A stretch of 64,000 nt of DNA, taken from NCBI GenBank assembly GCA_947652605.1, contig OX393581.1, positions 5,708,640 through 5,772,639 on the forward strand. Direction: 5' to 3'. The position numbers and the translations under genes are program-made. Positions 56,001-64,000 of the stretch are shown here, piece by piece. The notes under the pieces were generated by a model. The model ran no database searches, was not told the DNA's origin, and was given only the letters and a program-made list of their open reading frames with translations. Numbering within the stretch: position 1 is the first letter of the stretch; each line of letters opens with the position of its first letter. This stretch comes from Elmis aenea (taxonomy: Eukaryota; Arthropoda; Insecta; Coleoptera; Elmidae).

Positions 56001-59000
56001 AATCGCATTCAATGTTACTTTTACTCTTCCGCCCAATTACATGTTACGAAATGTTAATGACCGAAAGGCAAACATAGTCAAAATTTATTAGGATAATTAA
56101 GGACCGGCAAACATTCTAGCGTTCGCAAAATACCGAAATAAATTTTACGAACGACCTCTTCCGCTACTTAAAGATACTTAATCATCCAGCAGGCCGATTG
56201 TATTAACGATGCCAATCAAATTTGGGGGTTATCGCACAGATCCTGCCTTTAAAAAACGGCAATGAAGACATGCCAACCGAAAAACTAACGATACTTCCAT
56301 GAAAATTTGACACAAAGTAACCTAATCCAGTGAGCGAGGCGTTGTAGCGGTCGCCTTGTCAACGAATTCGATTTCATTTGTTGTTTTTACCGCAAAAATG
56401 AATTATCGCAGCAATAAAAATTCGTGGTTTGTATGTCAATTATCGATTTCAATAAAATTTGCTATTGAAATTATGGTTAATCCGTTTTTAATGTTTTAAG
56501 CTGTAGAAATGTAATTGTTTTTGAGTAACTGACCATGGCTTGCATTGTTTTAACATTAATTGCATTTTGTTTTGATTGCGTTTTGTTGAAATCACAATTA
56601 TTGTATCAGTTAAGTTGCTGCCGGTTGATTTTTTTTGACTGTAAAACCGTTGGTCTACACTAACTAGGATAACAATAGGTTATATTTCATTCCTTTATCG
56701 AAAATATTAGATAAGGTTGACAAATGTAAACGATTTATTAATGGGGTAGAAATGTTACGTACACTCCTTTCCAATCCAGCATTTTTCGAAAACACACAGG
56801 CTTTGATAAAATATATAAATACATACGTAGTTCAACCACCTTCGACTTGTCACGCTTGTATTTGCCTGCAATTTATGTTCGCAAAACCTAGATTTATCTA
56901 TAGTGTACTCATGCATAGATAACGAGTGGGGAAAACTATTTTATCTGCTTCTGAATCGACCCTAATTTTGTTGCAGTACATTGTTATGAAACAAAGCTGG
57001 TGCAACAAGCAAAGTCATGCATTTTTTGTTTGAACTATTACTAAACTTTAAGATTTGTAACTAAAAGGTTACACCTGCCCATTTTTAATAACATTTCTGC
57101 CCAGCTAACATGCACTCGTATTTGGTTTAATATTTCGCTTTAAATACAATGGCAAACGTTTTGAGTAAATAATGAAATAAATATTCAGGCCGCTTAATGT
57201 CAGAAAAAAAGGATCAACACATAAAACGATAATAAAATGCTTCAGAGAATAGGAACCGTAACGAAATTATTATACTTGAAGGAGCATAAATAAGATTCTA
57301 GGGTAAAAATTTCGGTTATGGAATAGCGGTACCATTCTGTATTAACAATAATTTTTTTTACACGAGAATTAATTGAGCCCGTAATGTGATTATCTTTCAG
57401 ACATTTGTAATACGTCAAATTTAAAAAGAACTTATTATTTTCGCAGTAAAAGCCTTATTTTAAAACTTGTAATAAACTATTGATTTATTTCTGAAATTTC
57501 GCACATGTAAAATCATATCCACACAATAAGAACAAAGATATAACTTTTTCCGACAATTATTTTCAACTTATACATCTTCAGAAAATATGGGAACATTCGA
57601 AAAATAGCAGCTGTATATAAATTGGCAGACAATTTTAACGTAATGTTGTTTTAAATTAAAAATCTTGTTGAAAAAATGTTGCAAGGAAGATAATTAGCCA
57701 TCAGGATCAGGAGGTCATTAAAGTATAACATTTTAAGAATACATATACATTTTCTCATTTTTCTGATTAGTTAAGGGTTATAACCAAGAAAAATTGTGTA
57801 AAACCGTTGTCGTGCATTTCAAAACCTATACATTATTTATTATTTTGGCGTCGGGGAACCTGTACTGCGACTTATTGGTATATTGTACCCTCTGGTGTCC
57901 TGTGTTTTAAAAAAAAACTCCAGGATTTTTTGTAAGTGTGTTATTACCTAACTGGACACATTAATTTTTTTTATGTACATTTAGCATTACTTAACTGGAA
58001 AATAACTCAAGTCAGTGTTTCTCAAACTTTTTACTCTGATGACCCCTTTCAAAATTAAAAAATCACCCAATGAATTGTTTTGTAGACAATATTTTTGTTT
58101 TTAATTTAGCGTAGTTAATAAATATGGATCACTTTCGAATATTCTTAAGGCTCTGGGACCCCTTCAAAAGGACTAAGGGACCCCCAGGGGTTCGCGGACC
58201 GCACTAGTTGTTGCCACATTTGTACTGAGGGTTAATCAATTAAGTCTTGCCAAACATTTGTGACTTAAAATTTGCAAGGAACAAAGCTATATTAAAATTG
58301 CCCACTAATCTACACAACCCCGTATATGTGCGAAATATTTTTATTTGCAGTAAAACAGTGATATTTTTGTTTCGTTTAAGATAAACGAAAAACTCGAAAC
58401 GATACAAAACCTAAACAAAATTTCCGCTTAAGACTTTCATTAGTTTCAAAATTTAAGCAAGGTTCCAACAAACCAATTTCGCTATTTTTAACACTACACA
58501 CACATGCACAAAAATCCCTTAGCATGTTTATTTATTTCGGAATTAATGTAAAAATTTGCCTTTTTCAAGCTTTTTCTTTCAAAATTTATCGAGCAATAAT
58601 GGCACATCTTTGGAAAATTAATCAATTGTCTGATATAAGCTACCCTGCAATTGTAAGAAAATGATCTCTTCAGCACTTTTGATCCCTACCTGAAATAGGC
58701 TAGCAGTCAAGTCCTCCAGTTCCGTTTCGACGTCCTTCCGTATCCTGCTAAGTCTGTCGACTTCTTCGTCGCGTAGTTTCAGTTCCTGGTGGGCTTCTTT
58801 CAGTTCTTTTTGCAACAGAGTGAACGCCTGTTCCTTAACTTCAACCACCGATCGCTGCCACTTTACCGGTTCACCACTATCACCCTCTTTAACACAGTTG
58901 CCGTTGACGCAAGGGTCTTTGCCGTTTGTGAACTGAACGTCGTAATTAGGTAGTTCATCGACGCACTTTTCAAAACCTAAATCACTGTACACCGAACTGT

Positions 59001-59334
59001 CGGAACTATTTCTATGCATCACACTCAGGTGTCCAACTTTATCGGTGATGGTGGCTATGTCTGAGAACGATCCGAAATCGTTGTGGTCATGGTTGTTGAA
59101 CAGCTTGCTCGTTACGTGTTCCTTGATGGAGCAGTCGGGTTCGTCTATGTCTGCGTTATCTTCCTCGTCTGTTGTGTACGATTCGTCTCCGGTTGTGCCC
59201 GTCGATCCGGCTCGCTTGTGTTTGTTTATCAAGTAGGTGTATCCTGCGGTTTTTGGAGTCATTAATAATCCTTTTCCTATAGAAGCGGCGGTATCGACGT
59301 CCAATTCCATTGTGGCAGTTTGGTCAGTCTTCAT
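34943..59334 (-). CDS. RAB3IP: Rabin8/RAB3IP-type Rab guanine nucleotide exchange factor, whole gene
   Basis: Sec2-family GEF; relatives activate Rab8/Sec4-type GTPases in exocytosis and ciliary traffic. The CDS is complement(join(34943..35022, 35080..35146, 36075..36174, 36233..36447, 36505..36650, 41048..41243, 58690..59334)): 1449 nt, 482 aa (human Rabin8 is about 476). All introns are GT-AG with matching phases. Residues 1-157 are acidic and Ser-rich. Residues about 158-257 form the Sec2 coiled coil, including [11 protein letters not shown] followed by [20 protein letters not shown] across the exon 1/2 junction. The C-terminal domain (about 325-482) has [33 protein letters not shown] and the end [18 protein letters not shown]. 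Intron 1 is 17.4 kb, filled with LINEs and foldbacks. A 5' UTR exon begins at an acceptor ending at 59372. The ortholog symbol used is the vertebrate one. Confidence 0.93.
35080..35146 (-). CDS. RAB3IP: RAB3IP-type exon 6
   Basis: 67 nt. [20 protein letters not shown] then S; matches the FFTYIRYIQQGLV region of vertebrate homologs. Donor GTAGGC. Confidence 0.92.
35150..35560. other. Intron 5 of the RAB3IP-type gene, left part
   Basis: AT-rich intronic DNA; nothing recognisable. Confidence 0.5.
35572..35955. mobile_element. hAT-like MITE in RAB3IP-type intron 5
   Basis: Inverted ends CAGTGGCGTACGCAG and GCGTTCGCCACTG. The flanks GGGTGTTT (35564-35571) and GGATGTTT (35956-35963) form a 7/8 target duplication. 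Inner GGGGG and CCCCC blocks are typical of such MITEs. Confidence 0.8.
36075..36174 (-). CDS. RAB3IP: RAB3IP-type exon 5
   Basis: 100 nt. [30 protein letters not shown]; the Cys positions match the Rabin8 C-terminal domain. Donor GTAAGT. Confidence 0.92.
36233..36447 (-). CDS. RAB3IP: RAB3IP-type exon 4
   Basis: 215 nt. [39 protein letters not shown], then SKAMFP. Acceptor AATTACAG, donor GTAAGT, phase 2 out. Confidence 0.93.
36505..36650 (-). CDS. RAB3IP: RAB3IP-type exon 3 (linker)
   Basis: 146 nt. [38 protein letters not shown]. The ATG two codons before it is intronic and is not a start. Donor GTAACT opens a 57-nt intron. Confidence 0.88.
36651..37849. repeat. RAB3IP-type intron 2, right part, with a two-copy repeat
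   Basis: Segments around 36980-37090 and 37145-37260 are related (CTTTGCACTTTT; GGGCTGATAATCAA and GGGCTAATAATCAA; GCCATAAA), period about 170 bp. The rest is AT-rich with no coding signal. Confidence 0.5.
37850..38475. repeat. Diverged minisatellite, about four units
   Basis: TTCCATTTTGCCGAAAAA, AATCTGTGTGTGCCATTGAA and AATAGTTTTTTGTTTAAATA recur about every 160 bp. It is bounded on the right by a foldback element. Confidence 0.65.
38480..39163. repeat. 700-bp foldback family copy in RAB3IP-type intron 2
   Basis: Nearly full: left arm from TGTGTTTATTGCATCAAGAA, right end TATCGTGACCTTTCCTAGTT. Both GCGATCGCGTTGACCACG and the facing GTTTCATGGCCATCGCGATC are present. Confidence 0.75.
39164..40326. 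other. RAB3IP-type intron 2, left part, without coding signal
   Basis: Less AT-rich patch at about 39540-39870 with several GATA cores (GGTTATGATAACG-like, CGATTATCTCG, CTTATTATCTCG). It could be regulatory; no gene is seen. Confidence 0.35.
40327..40520. repeat. Solo arm of a foldback element
   Basis: Begins TATACAGGGTGCCCATTTTT, the start type used by the foldback families here, but no matching inverse arm was found nearby. Confidence 0.45.
41048..41243 (-). CDS. RAB3IP: RAB3IP-type exon 2 (second half of Sec2 coiled coil)
   Basis: 196 nt. [40 protein letters not shown], then a Pro-rich stretch. Acceptor CTATTTCAG, donor GTATGT. GEF-critical region in the family. Confidence 0.94.
41390..42010 (+). 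mobile_element. LINE C-terminal fragment in RAB3IP-type intron 1
   Basis: [19 protein letters not shown] is the post-thumb motif of LINE reverse transcriptases. It is followed by [19 protein letters not shown]-type sequence and, after a frameshift, [14 protein letters not shown]. The end [12 protein letters not shown] is the usual tail. The N-terminal part and the catalytic core are missing. It begins 150 bp upstream of exon 2, antisense to the gene. Confidence 0.8.
42014..43717. repeat. 1.7-kb foldback element with long, nearly identical arms
   Basis: Starts TATACAGGGTGTCCCC and ends GGGGACACCCTGTATA. The arms (about 42014-42680 and 43050-43717) match almost base for base; for example GCGAATATTTTAAGTGGTGA is mirrored by TCACCACTTAAAATATTCGC. 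Because of this the same short peptide ([17 protein letters not shown]) is open on both strands. Spacer about 370 bp. No transposase. Confidence 0.9.
43718..45196. other. RAB3IP-type intron 1: AT-rich with an old duplicated repeat
   Basis: GTTAGATCAGTT, AATGATCTTATCAAAA and GAACTGGTACGGGAG-type sequence occurs twice (about 44165-44300 and 45009-45120), so an old dispersed element is present in two copies. No coding signal. Confidence 0.45.
45612..45923. mobile_element. Nested MITE (inverted ends GTTTCGATATCGAAG)
   Basis: About 310 bp. GTTTCGATATCGAAGAAAAA is mirrored by TTTTTCTTCGATATCGAAAC, and TCATGATTTATGAGC by GCTCATAAAATCATGA. No ORF. Confidence 0.75.
46034..46750. repeat. Reference copy of the 700-bp foldback family
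   Basis: ACCAGGGAAGGTCACGATAC at the left; AGTGACCCTCCCTTGCAAG at the right. Arms of about 330 bp share GCGATCGCGTTGGCCATGAA and GGTTCCGGAGAAAAACGC with their inverses; centre TATGCAAGTCGCATAGATTA. Six copies or part copies occur in the window. Confidence 0.8.
47395..47490 (-). CDS. Candidate alternative first exon of the RAB3IP-type gene
   Basis: ATG at 47490 opens 32 codons: [19 protein letters not shown], then [13 protein letters not shown], followed directly by donor GTAAGT. The exon ends in phase 0, exactly what exon 2 (EAHNMV...) accepts, and its [14 protein letters not shown] part is a plausible coiled coil that would continue into the Sec2 helix. A predicted 299-aa form would lack the acidic N-terminus. 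An acceptor (CTTGCAG) lies upstream at 47518-47524, so an extra 5' UTR exon is possible. It could instead start a separate nested gene. Confidence 0.45.
47525..48050. promoter_or_regulatory. GC-richer region upstream of the candidate alternative exon
   Basis: Noticeably less AT-rich than its surroundings, with CGs scattered through 47560-47960. As it lies 5' to the candidate first exon on the minus strand, it could hold an internal promoter. No motif proves this. Confidence 0.25.
48060..50045 (+). mobile_element. Jockey-type LINE, degenerate, about 2 kb
   Basis: In broken frames: [68 protein letters not shown], the catalytic FADDTAIL, then [16 protein letters not shown] and [15 protein letters not shown]. 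This is a jockey-clade reverse transcriptase with many stops and frameshifts. An AATAAAGACTACTACTATAT marks the 3' end. Antisense to the RAB3IP-type gene. Confidence 0.88.
50450..51170 (+). mobile_element. LINE with reverse transcriptase core deleted
   Basis: [39 protein letters not shown], then frames with [28 protein letters not shown] and [12 protein letters not shown]. After this the sequence jumps to the C-terminus [35 protein letters not shown]. The catalytic FADD block is absent. Confidence 0.75.
51171..52635. other. RAB3IP-type intron 1: no feature recognised
   Basis: AT-rich, with a less AT-rich patch at 51300-51760. No coding or repeat structure that I can support. Confidence 0.4.
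52636..52930. repeat. Dispersed element related to the 61.7-62.8 kb array
   Basis: A start like AACCAGGGGTCCATGAACCC (hAT-like flavour) is followed by an inverse match to 61.72-61.99 kb, including AAAAGACGCCCAAGCGTCGATA. One repeat unit only. Confidence 0.55.
52931..54600. other. RAB3IP-type intron 1: no gene seen
   Basis: AT-rich. GCGAGAAACTTTTTTTATGA at about 53712 matches a piece at 16350 next to a mariner remnant, so another old fragment may be present. Confidence 0.35.
54605..55985 (-). mobile_element. Degenerate LINE reverse transcriptase
   Basis: Minus strand: [20 protein letters not shown], then [35 protein letters not shown] (catalytic FADD) and the tail [37 protein letters not shown]. 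Frameshifts separate the parts. Same strand as the RAB3IP-type gene. Different subfamily from the jockey copy. Confidence 0.85.
55986..57840. other. RAB3IP-type intron 1: no gene seen
   Basis: AT-rich, with a less AT-rich patch at about 56100-56400. No splice-flanked coding exon found. Confidence 0.4.
57845..57940 (-). mobile_element. LINE 3' end fragment, same family as 20.2 kb
   Basis: CTGTACTGCGACTTATTGGT and ATTGTACCCTCTGGTG match 20188-20230. Only the extreme 3' part remains. Confidence 0.55.
58014..58210. mobile_element. hAT-like MITE
   Basis: Starts CAGTGTTTCTCAAACTTTTT and ends GGGGTTCGCGGACCGCACTA; GACCCC-type blocks lie on both sides. This is the classic hAT MITE layout. A clear target duplication was not seen. 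Confidence 0.55.
58690..59334 (-). CDS. RAB3IP: RAB3IP-type exon 1 (start and first half of Sec2 coiled coil)
   Basis: 645 nt. Starts [20 protein letters not shown] and ends [42 protein letters not shown]. Donor GTAGGG. A second in-frame ATG lies nine codons in. Confidence 0.92.
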
Positions 59335-59371
59335 CGTTTGTACAGCGGCTGATGGTTAAGCCATATTAACT
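59335..59371 (-). promoter_or_regulatory. RAB3IP-type 5' UTR with a two-codon upstream ORF
   Basis: Acceptor CTTTCCAG (ending at 59372) opens this exon, so a 5' UTR intron exists. ATGGCTTAA at 59364-59356 is a minimal upstream ORF (Met-Ala-stop) 21 nt before the main ATG and could damp translation. Confidence 0.5.
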
Positions 59372-61714
59372 CTGGAAAGAAAAAGGTTATTAGTCATTTG
59401 CTTGCACAAATAAAAACAGAGAATACAACGCTAACATAAAGTACGTCGTCCAGAAGGAATCTGTCAAGCTTAACATATGTTCCTCAACTATTTTTAAGTC
59501 AAAAGTTAGTCCAACATAGGTTTGATTAAAAAAAAGTATGGATGTCATTGCTCATTGAAACAAAAAGTTAGTTATGACTTCTTTAAACTGAAATAAGAAG
59601 CGTTAAATAAGAAATATCTTGCCTCTTGATTCAATAATCCATACGTAATTCTGTAGTTTTTCTAATCCGACCTAAATGAATCCAGCTTTTGTTTTTTACT
59701 TAAAATTACTCAAGGAAGTTTGGGAGATTTATTCTGGGACATGCTGTACAACTCACGCCTATCTGTATAAACTGTTCTTACTTGAAAGTAAATTAACTGT
59801 AAAAAGTCTCAATTAAAATTAATTGTAGTGTAAAATTCAATTCATTATAGTGGCTTTAAATCATGTAGAAGTAAAAAATTCTATCATGCAAGAAAAAATA
59901 AATAACCAAAAATGTAAGAACGACACAACTAAACGAAACTAAGTGTCATTTAATTCTATTAATTGTCATTTTTGACAGTTTAAGGATGCGCTAATTTTAA
60001 TGCTTATTGTAAAAACATATTTTAATTCTTAAATTTTCAATCACTTTCTTAAATGCACAATTTTGGCGATATTCCAAATGTGTTGTATACTTTAAAATTC
60101 ATGGCGTTTTGTTAGCAATTAAATTAATTTACATATTTAGCTTCATGGGGAACACACAAAGAAAACTTAAGTTATAAAATTACTTTACAAAATACTTGTA
60201 TAAAACTTAAAGTAGAAAGTCTAAGAGATTTTCTGGACAAAACTAGAAGAGTTAAAAAATTATTAAACATTCACTTCCATTCACATAAATAAGTTTTAAT
60301 TAAAAAACACTTATCGATTTGCTAAATAAGTACTTCTGGTAGATTTCAAGGATCGGTTTCAATGCTCGTTTGTTTGAGAATAGCAATCACAATAAGATTC
60401 TTACTGACGTAGAAGATCTTAAAGCTGGTCTAGTATTTCTACAAGAGATCCTTCATAATGTTGTGTAATCTTAAGGCCTGTGGTCATCTTTATTAAATGA
60501 TTAGACCCTTACACGCCGTTTTACATGGTTTGCAAGAGATCTATTTCAAGAAAGGAAGTGTTTTTTAATGAAAATGATGTATTTTGATAAATGAATCACT
60601 CAAATAATTCAAGCATTTATCAATCACATCCATTTATCGTCCTAATGCAATTTCAACTTAACTCAAGATGTTGCATACTTTTCTGGGACTATTTTCAAGA
60701 GTTTGCTAAATTCTAAAACAAATAAAGCAAAAAAAGCTCTGTTTCAAACACTGAAACAATTTAAAACCACAAAGAAGATACTGTTCTGTTCTTTTTCGTA
60801 TACGCGGCTGTTAGCTACCATTTCATTTTTTATGCCAGTTTGTTGAACCTGCTTCAGAAGCGTCAATACTGCAATTATAAATTACACCTGACAATAATAA
60901 TGCTTTTGCTGATCGTTCGTAATTTGCACATCTGTGGAGCAATGAAAATGCAGCGCAATTTATAATTTCCTTTGTTCGCTGTTAACAATGGACAGTTACG
61001 AAGCATGAGAATGTATGTACGTAGCTGATCATTCCTTTTATTACTGGCAGTTTTCCTTTCTAACAATACTTTATTTAAAAAATTCCAAGACCGCATTAAA
61101 ACCACTTCTAGACAAAATACAACGCAGTTCGCTAATAGGCCATTGTTAATCCGATACGAAGAGGTTTTTACGTGAGCCCTTTTTTTTAAAATTAATTGCG
61201 AGTTATTTGTTTTTACGGTCCATTTACCATACCGGAGAGAAATTATTACGAGATATGTCCGTTCGTTTTTTGCGATAACGGGATCTCATAGTTCGCATAG
61301 AAAGTAACCTGTTCTTGTAATGGAATCGTGTTCGAAGGTAGATCCACATCAAAGGAAGCACGTGCAACTCATGGCACGCTACCAATTGAACAGTGATAGT
61401 TAATGTCAAGGATTATAATTAACGACAAGTTGATTTAAGACTTCTGTGTCGTTTTAATTGCAGAAACAAATTAGTTTGCAAGCCGAAGAAGTGACTGTAT
61501 GTTCTAGCGGGACTCGTCCCAGACTTTATTACCATCTCAATAATTTCGTTTGCTTATGGAAAAACTCAACACAGCTTTTATATTATTAACTGGAACAAAA
61601 AATTGCAAACGACAGCTTAAAAATATTTATACGGTGTCACTTGTAACAGAACAAAAAAAGATGAATTTTATAATCGAATATACAACAAACATTCTTATAT
61701 ATTTGTATGCATTT
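59372..61714. other. Upstream of RAB3IP-type exon 1: no coding exon recognised
   Basis: A repeat at about 60350-60640 contains the inverse of a sequence at 44.07 kb (ATAATTCAAGCATTTATCA). A less AT-rich patch at 61130-61420 could hold a promoter or 5' exon, unproven. Confidence 0.35.
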
Positions 61715-62810
61715 TTATTGCCAATTAGTCCGTTTAAAAATAACTCTATTCATGCAAAGAACATGCAGTGTAAAAAATATTAAGCGAAAATTGTTGATTC
61801 TTGCTTCCAACCAATAAATTTTTCCGGGCGTTGTATATGACACATAAATACAAGCTTCACGTCTCCCTTGGAGCCTGGTATAGAAGACCTGTCTTACGGT
61901 ATTAATGTTATCGTCCATATATATGACAAAATAGGTAACGACGCTTGGGCGTCTTTTGCAAAAATTGACAAAAACGGCTTCAACTATGTTAGCTAAACAT
62001 GGGCAGGTAATTTTAGAATCGTGTCATAAATAATTTTCTAGTTATTGTATCTTATACGGGGTTATGTCTTACGGTATTAATATTATCATCCACGTATATT
62101 GCAAAAGAGGTACCGACGTTTGGGCGTCTTTTGCTAAAATTGACAAAAAAGACTTTAACTATGTTAGCTGAACATGCCCAGGTAATTTTAGAACCATGAC
62201 TTTAATAATTTCGTAGTTATTGTATATTATACAGGATGTAGTCCTACGGTATTAATGTTATCATCCACATATGCGGTATATACTGCAAAAGAGGTACCGA
62301 CGCTTGGGCGTCTATTGCCAAATTTGACAAAAACGGCTTCGATTATGTTAGCTAAACATGCCCAGGTAATTTTAGAACCATGACTTTAATAATTTTGTAG
62401 TTATTGTATCTTATACGGGGTGTCGCTTACGCTATTAATGTTATCATCCACATATGCGGTATATATTGCAAAAAAGGTAACGACGCTTGGGCGTCCATTG
62501 CCAAATTTGACAAAAACGGCTTTTACTATGTTAGCTGAACATGCCCAGGTAATTTTAGAACCATGACTTTAATAATTTTGTAGTTATTGTATCTTATACG
62601 GGGTGTCGCTTACGCTATTAATGTTATCATCCACATATGCGGTATATATTGCAAAAAAGGTAACGACGCTTGGGCGTCCATTGCCAAATTTGACAAAAAC
62701 GGCTTCTACTATGTTAGCTGGACATGCCCAGGTAATTTTAGAACCATAACTTTAATAATTTTGTAGTTATTGTATCTTATACAGGGTGTTGTCTTACGGT
62801 ATCAATGTTA
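61715..62810. repeat. 183-bp tandem array, about five units, with unique head
   Basis: TACGGTATTAATGTTATC, ACGACGCTTGGGCGTC and CATGCCCAGGTAATTTTAGA recur every about 180-183 bp from about 61890 to 62800. The head at 61.72-61.86 kb matches the single-unit copy at 52.7 kb in inverse orientation. The last units are most alike. Confidence 0.85.
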
Positions 62811-63720
62811 TTATATTGGATAAGAGGTACCATGATGTGTGCATATTTTGAACAGGTAAAGTCGATATGGAAAATTGTTGATTTAGCAGAGATGGCCTCG
62901 TGGCATGCCTTAAAAATATGGTGACATAACCTGAAGAAAGAGAATAAAATCTTGTACTTGTATCCGTATAGTTATTCATCGTTTGCTTACTTTAAACTAA
63001 CATTAATCCTGAAAATGGCGAGACTGGCTATTAAAGTTAATTGCGTTTTTATTTCTACGCATTAGTTTAGTAATTCCTATTGAATAAAATGATTAGATAA
63101 TAGCCAAAACCACGCAAAAAACTTATTGACGCAATCACGTTAAGAAATATTGATGTACATTGGACACAAGGTCATTATACACACGATCATATGTTGATTA
63201 CCTTACTAATTATGTATGTAGCTATGCAGAGATCGATTCTGGGTAGAATAAAAAAAATTAAATGAGACTCATCGGACCTCGCCTACAATTTGCTTCAACT
63301 GAATAATAAAAACAGGAATGTAGAGGCGGAATTGTGTGAGTAGCAAGAAATTATGGGTTGTGCCATCATTTTCAATCAGTTTTCAAACATGAACGGCTCA
63401 ACGTACGGTAAGAACCAAGGAATGTTAACTTATTTTCACAAATTTTAATAACTTTGGATTGTAAAGAATGATGCAATGAAACATCGTGAAAGAGGTGTTG
63501 CAAATATTCTATTGTTTAATATAAATGTTATGCACGCACAAGTTAAAATGTTTTTAAACCGCCTGTTTATTAATACACATATATCTGTGTTATTTTTGGT
63601 AGTTCTCTGTAATTATTTTAGAAGGTTACATCTGTTTATGAGTATATTTGTTACAAAAGATGGCTTTGAACATCTATTATGCATGTCGGAAAATAGGCAC
63701 GCGAAAATGAATATTAAAAT
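62811..63720. other. No gene recognised
   Basis: AT-rich, short ORFs only. Confidence 0.4.
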
Positions 63721-63724
63721 AGAA

Positions 63725-63895
63725 AAGAAGTAAAGGAGGACGAAGAATAAAATGGTAAAATCCAGTGAGGAAGTGTCTAGAAGACAGAGGAGTGAATTAA
63801 AGAGAGCTGCCACAGTTATCCAATGATGTAAATGGCGGAACAACATAATCAAGAACCAGGAAAACATACCTTGACATCGAAAAAGTAATGTTCTG
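63725..63895 (+). mobile_element. LINE C-terminal scrap
   Basis: Frames read GRRRIKW, LEDRGVN, RELPQLSND and, after a frameshift, WRN, matching the tail of the copy at 50.45-51.17 kb. Only the last residues and the 3' UTR remain. Confidence 0.6.
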
Positions 63896-64000
63896 TTTTA
63901 GATTTTGTTTGACTCATGGAATGGTAGCTAGTAGTGTTTTTAATAAAGAAAGCGTCCGCTTTTCTCGAAGTAAGTAACAAGAGATATTTCGTGACAGTTA

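Overview
The window is AT-rich, intron-containing animal DNA, almost certainly from an insect. It carries a smooth-septate-junction gene (mesh), a PP1-beta gene of the flapwing type, GT-AG introns and a dense load of arthropod-style transposons (LINE, mariner, piggyBac-like, hAT-like and foldback elements). A beetle is my guess; it is an inference from the repeat style and not shown by any single feature. I see no prokaryotic genes, CRISPR array, rRNA or tRNA.

Three genes can be built exon by exon, with every splice phase consistent. (1) 9897 to 4513, minus strand: the catalytic subunit of protein phosphatase 1 beta (flw), six coding exons, 326 aa. Its last intron (about 3.4 kb) is packed with inverted-repeat elements. 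(2) 13056 to 26745, plus strand: mesh, nine shared exons encoding signal peptide, NIDO, Ig-like/IPT, AMOP, vWD and sushi parts, followed by two competing 3' ends. Each 3' end has its own membrane anchor and tail (1420 aa or 1282 aa) and its own poly(A) signals. (3) 59334 to 34943, minus strand: a Rabin8/RAB3IP-type Rab GEF, seven coding exons, 482 aa. Its first intron is 17.4 kb and full of transposons, and it also holds a phase-compatible candidate alternative first exon at 47395-47490.

Smaller coding signals are the terminal exon of an unrecognised plus-strand gene (761-913), a candidate microexon at the left edge (minus, 17-70), a short orphan ORF (minus, 10511-10633) and a broken signal-peptide ORF near 28.3 kb.

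The rest is mostly repeats: a 172-bp satellite of about 22 units (29.0-32.9 kb) with a visible four-unit higher-order repeat; a 183-bp tandem array (61.9-62.8 kb); several diverged minisatellites; at least eight LINE fragments; two mariner transposase remnants inside mesh introns; hAT-like and piggyBac-like MITEs with target-site duplications; and three foldback families, one giving a nearly perfect 1.7-kb inverted repeat at 42.0-43.7 kb.

The three genes are functionally unrelated (phosphatase, gut junction protein, vesicle-traffic GEF) and I see no sign that they form a system. The most testable new points are the alternative mesh membrane and tail exons, the alternative Rabin8 start, a stop-free in-frame 57-nt intron in the Rabin8 gene, and a GATA-site cluster just upstream of mesh.
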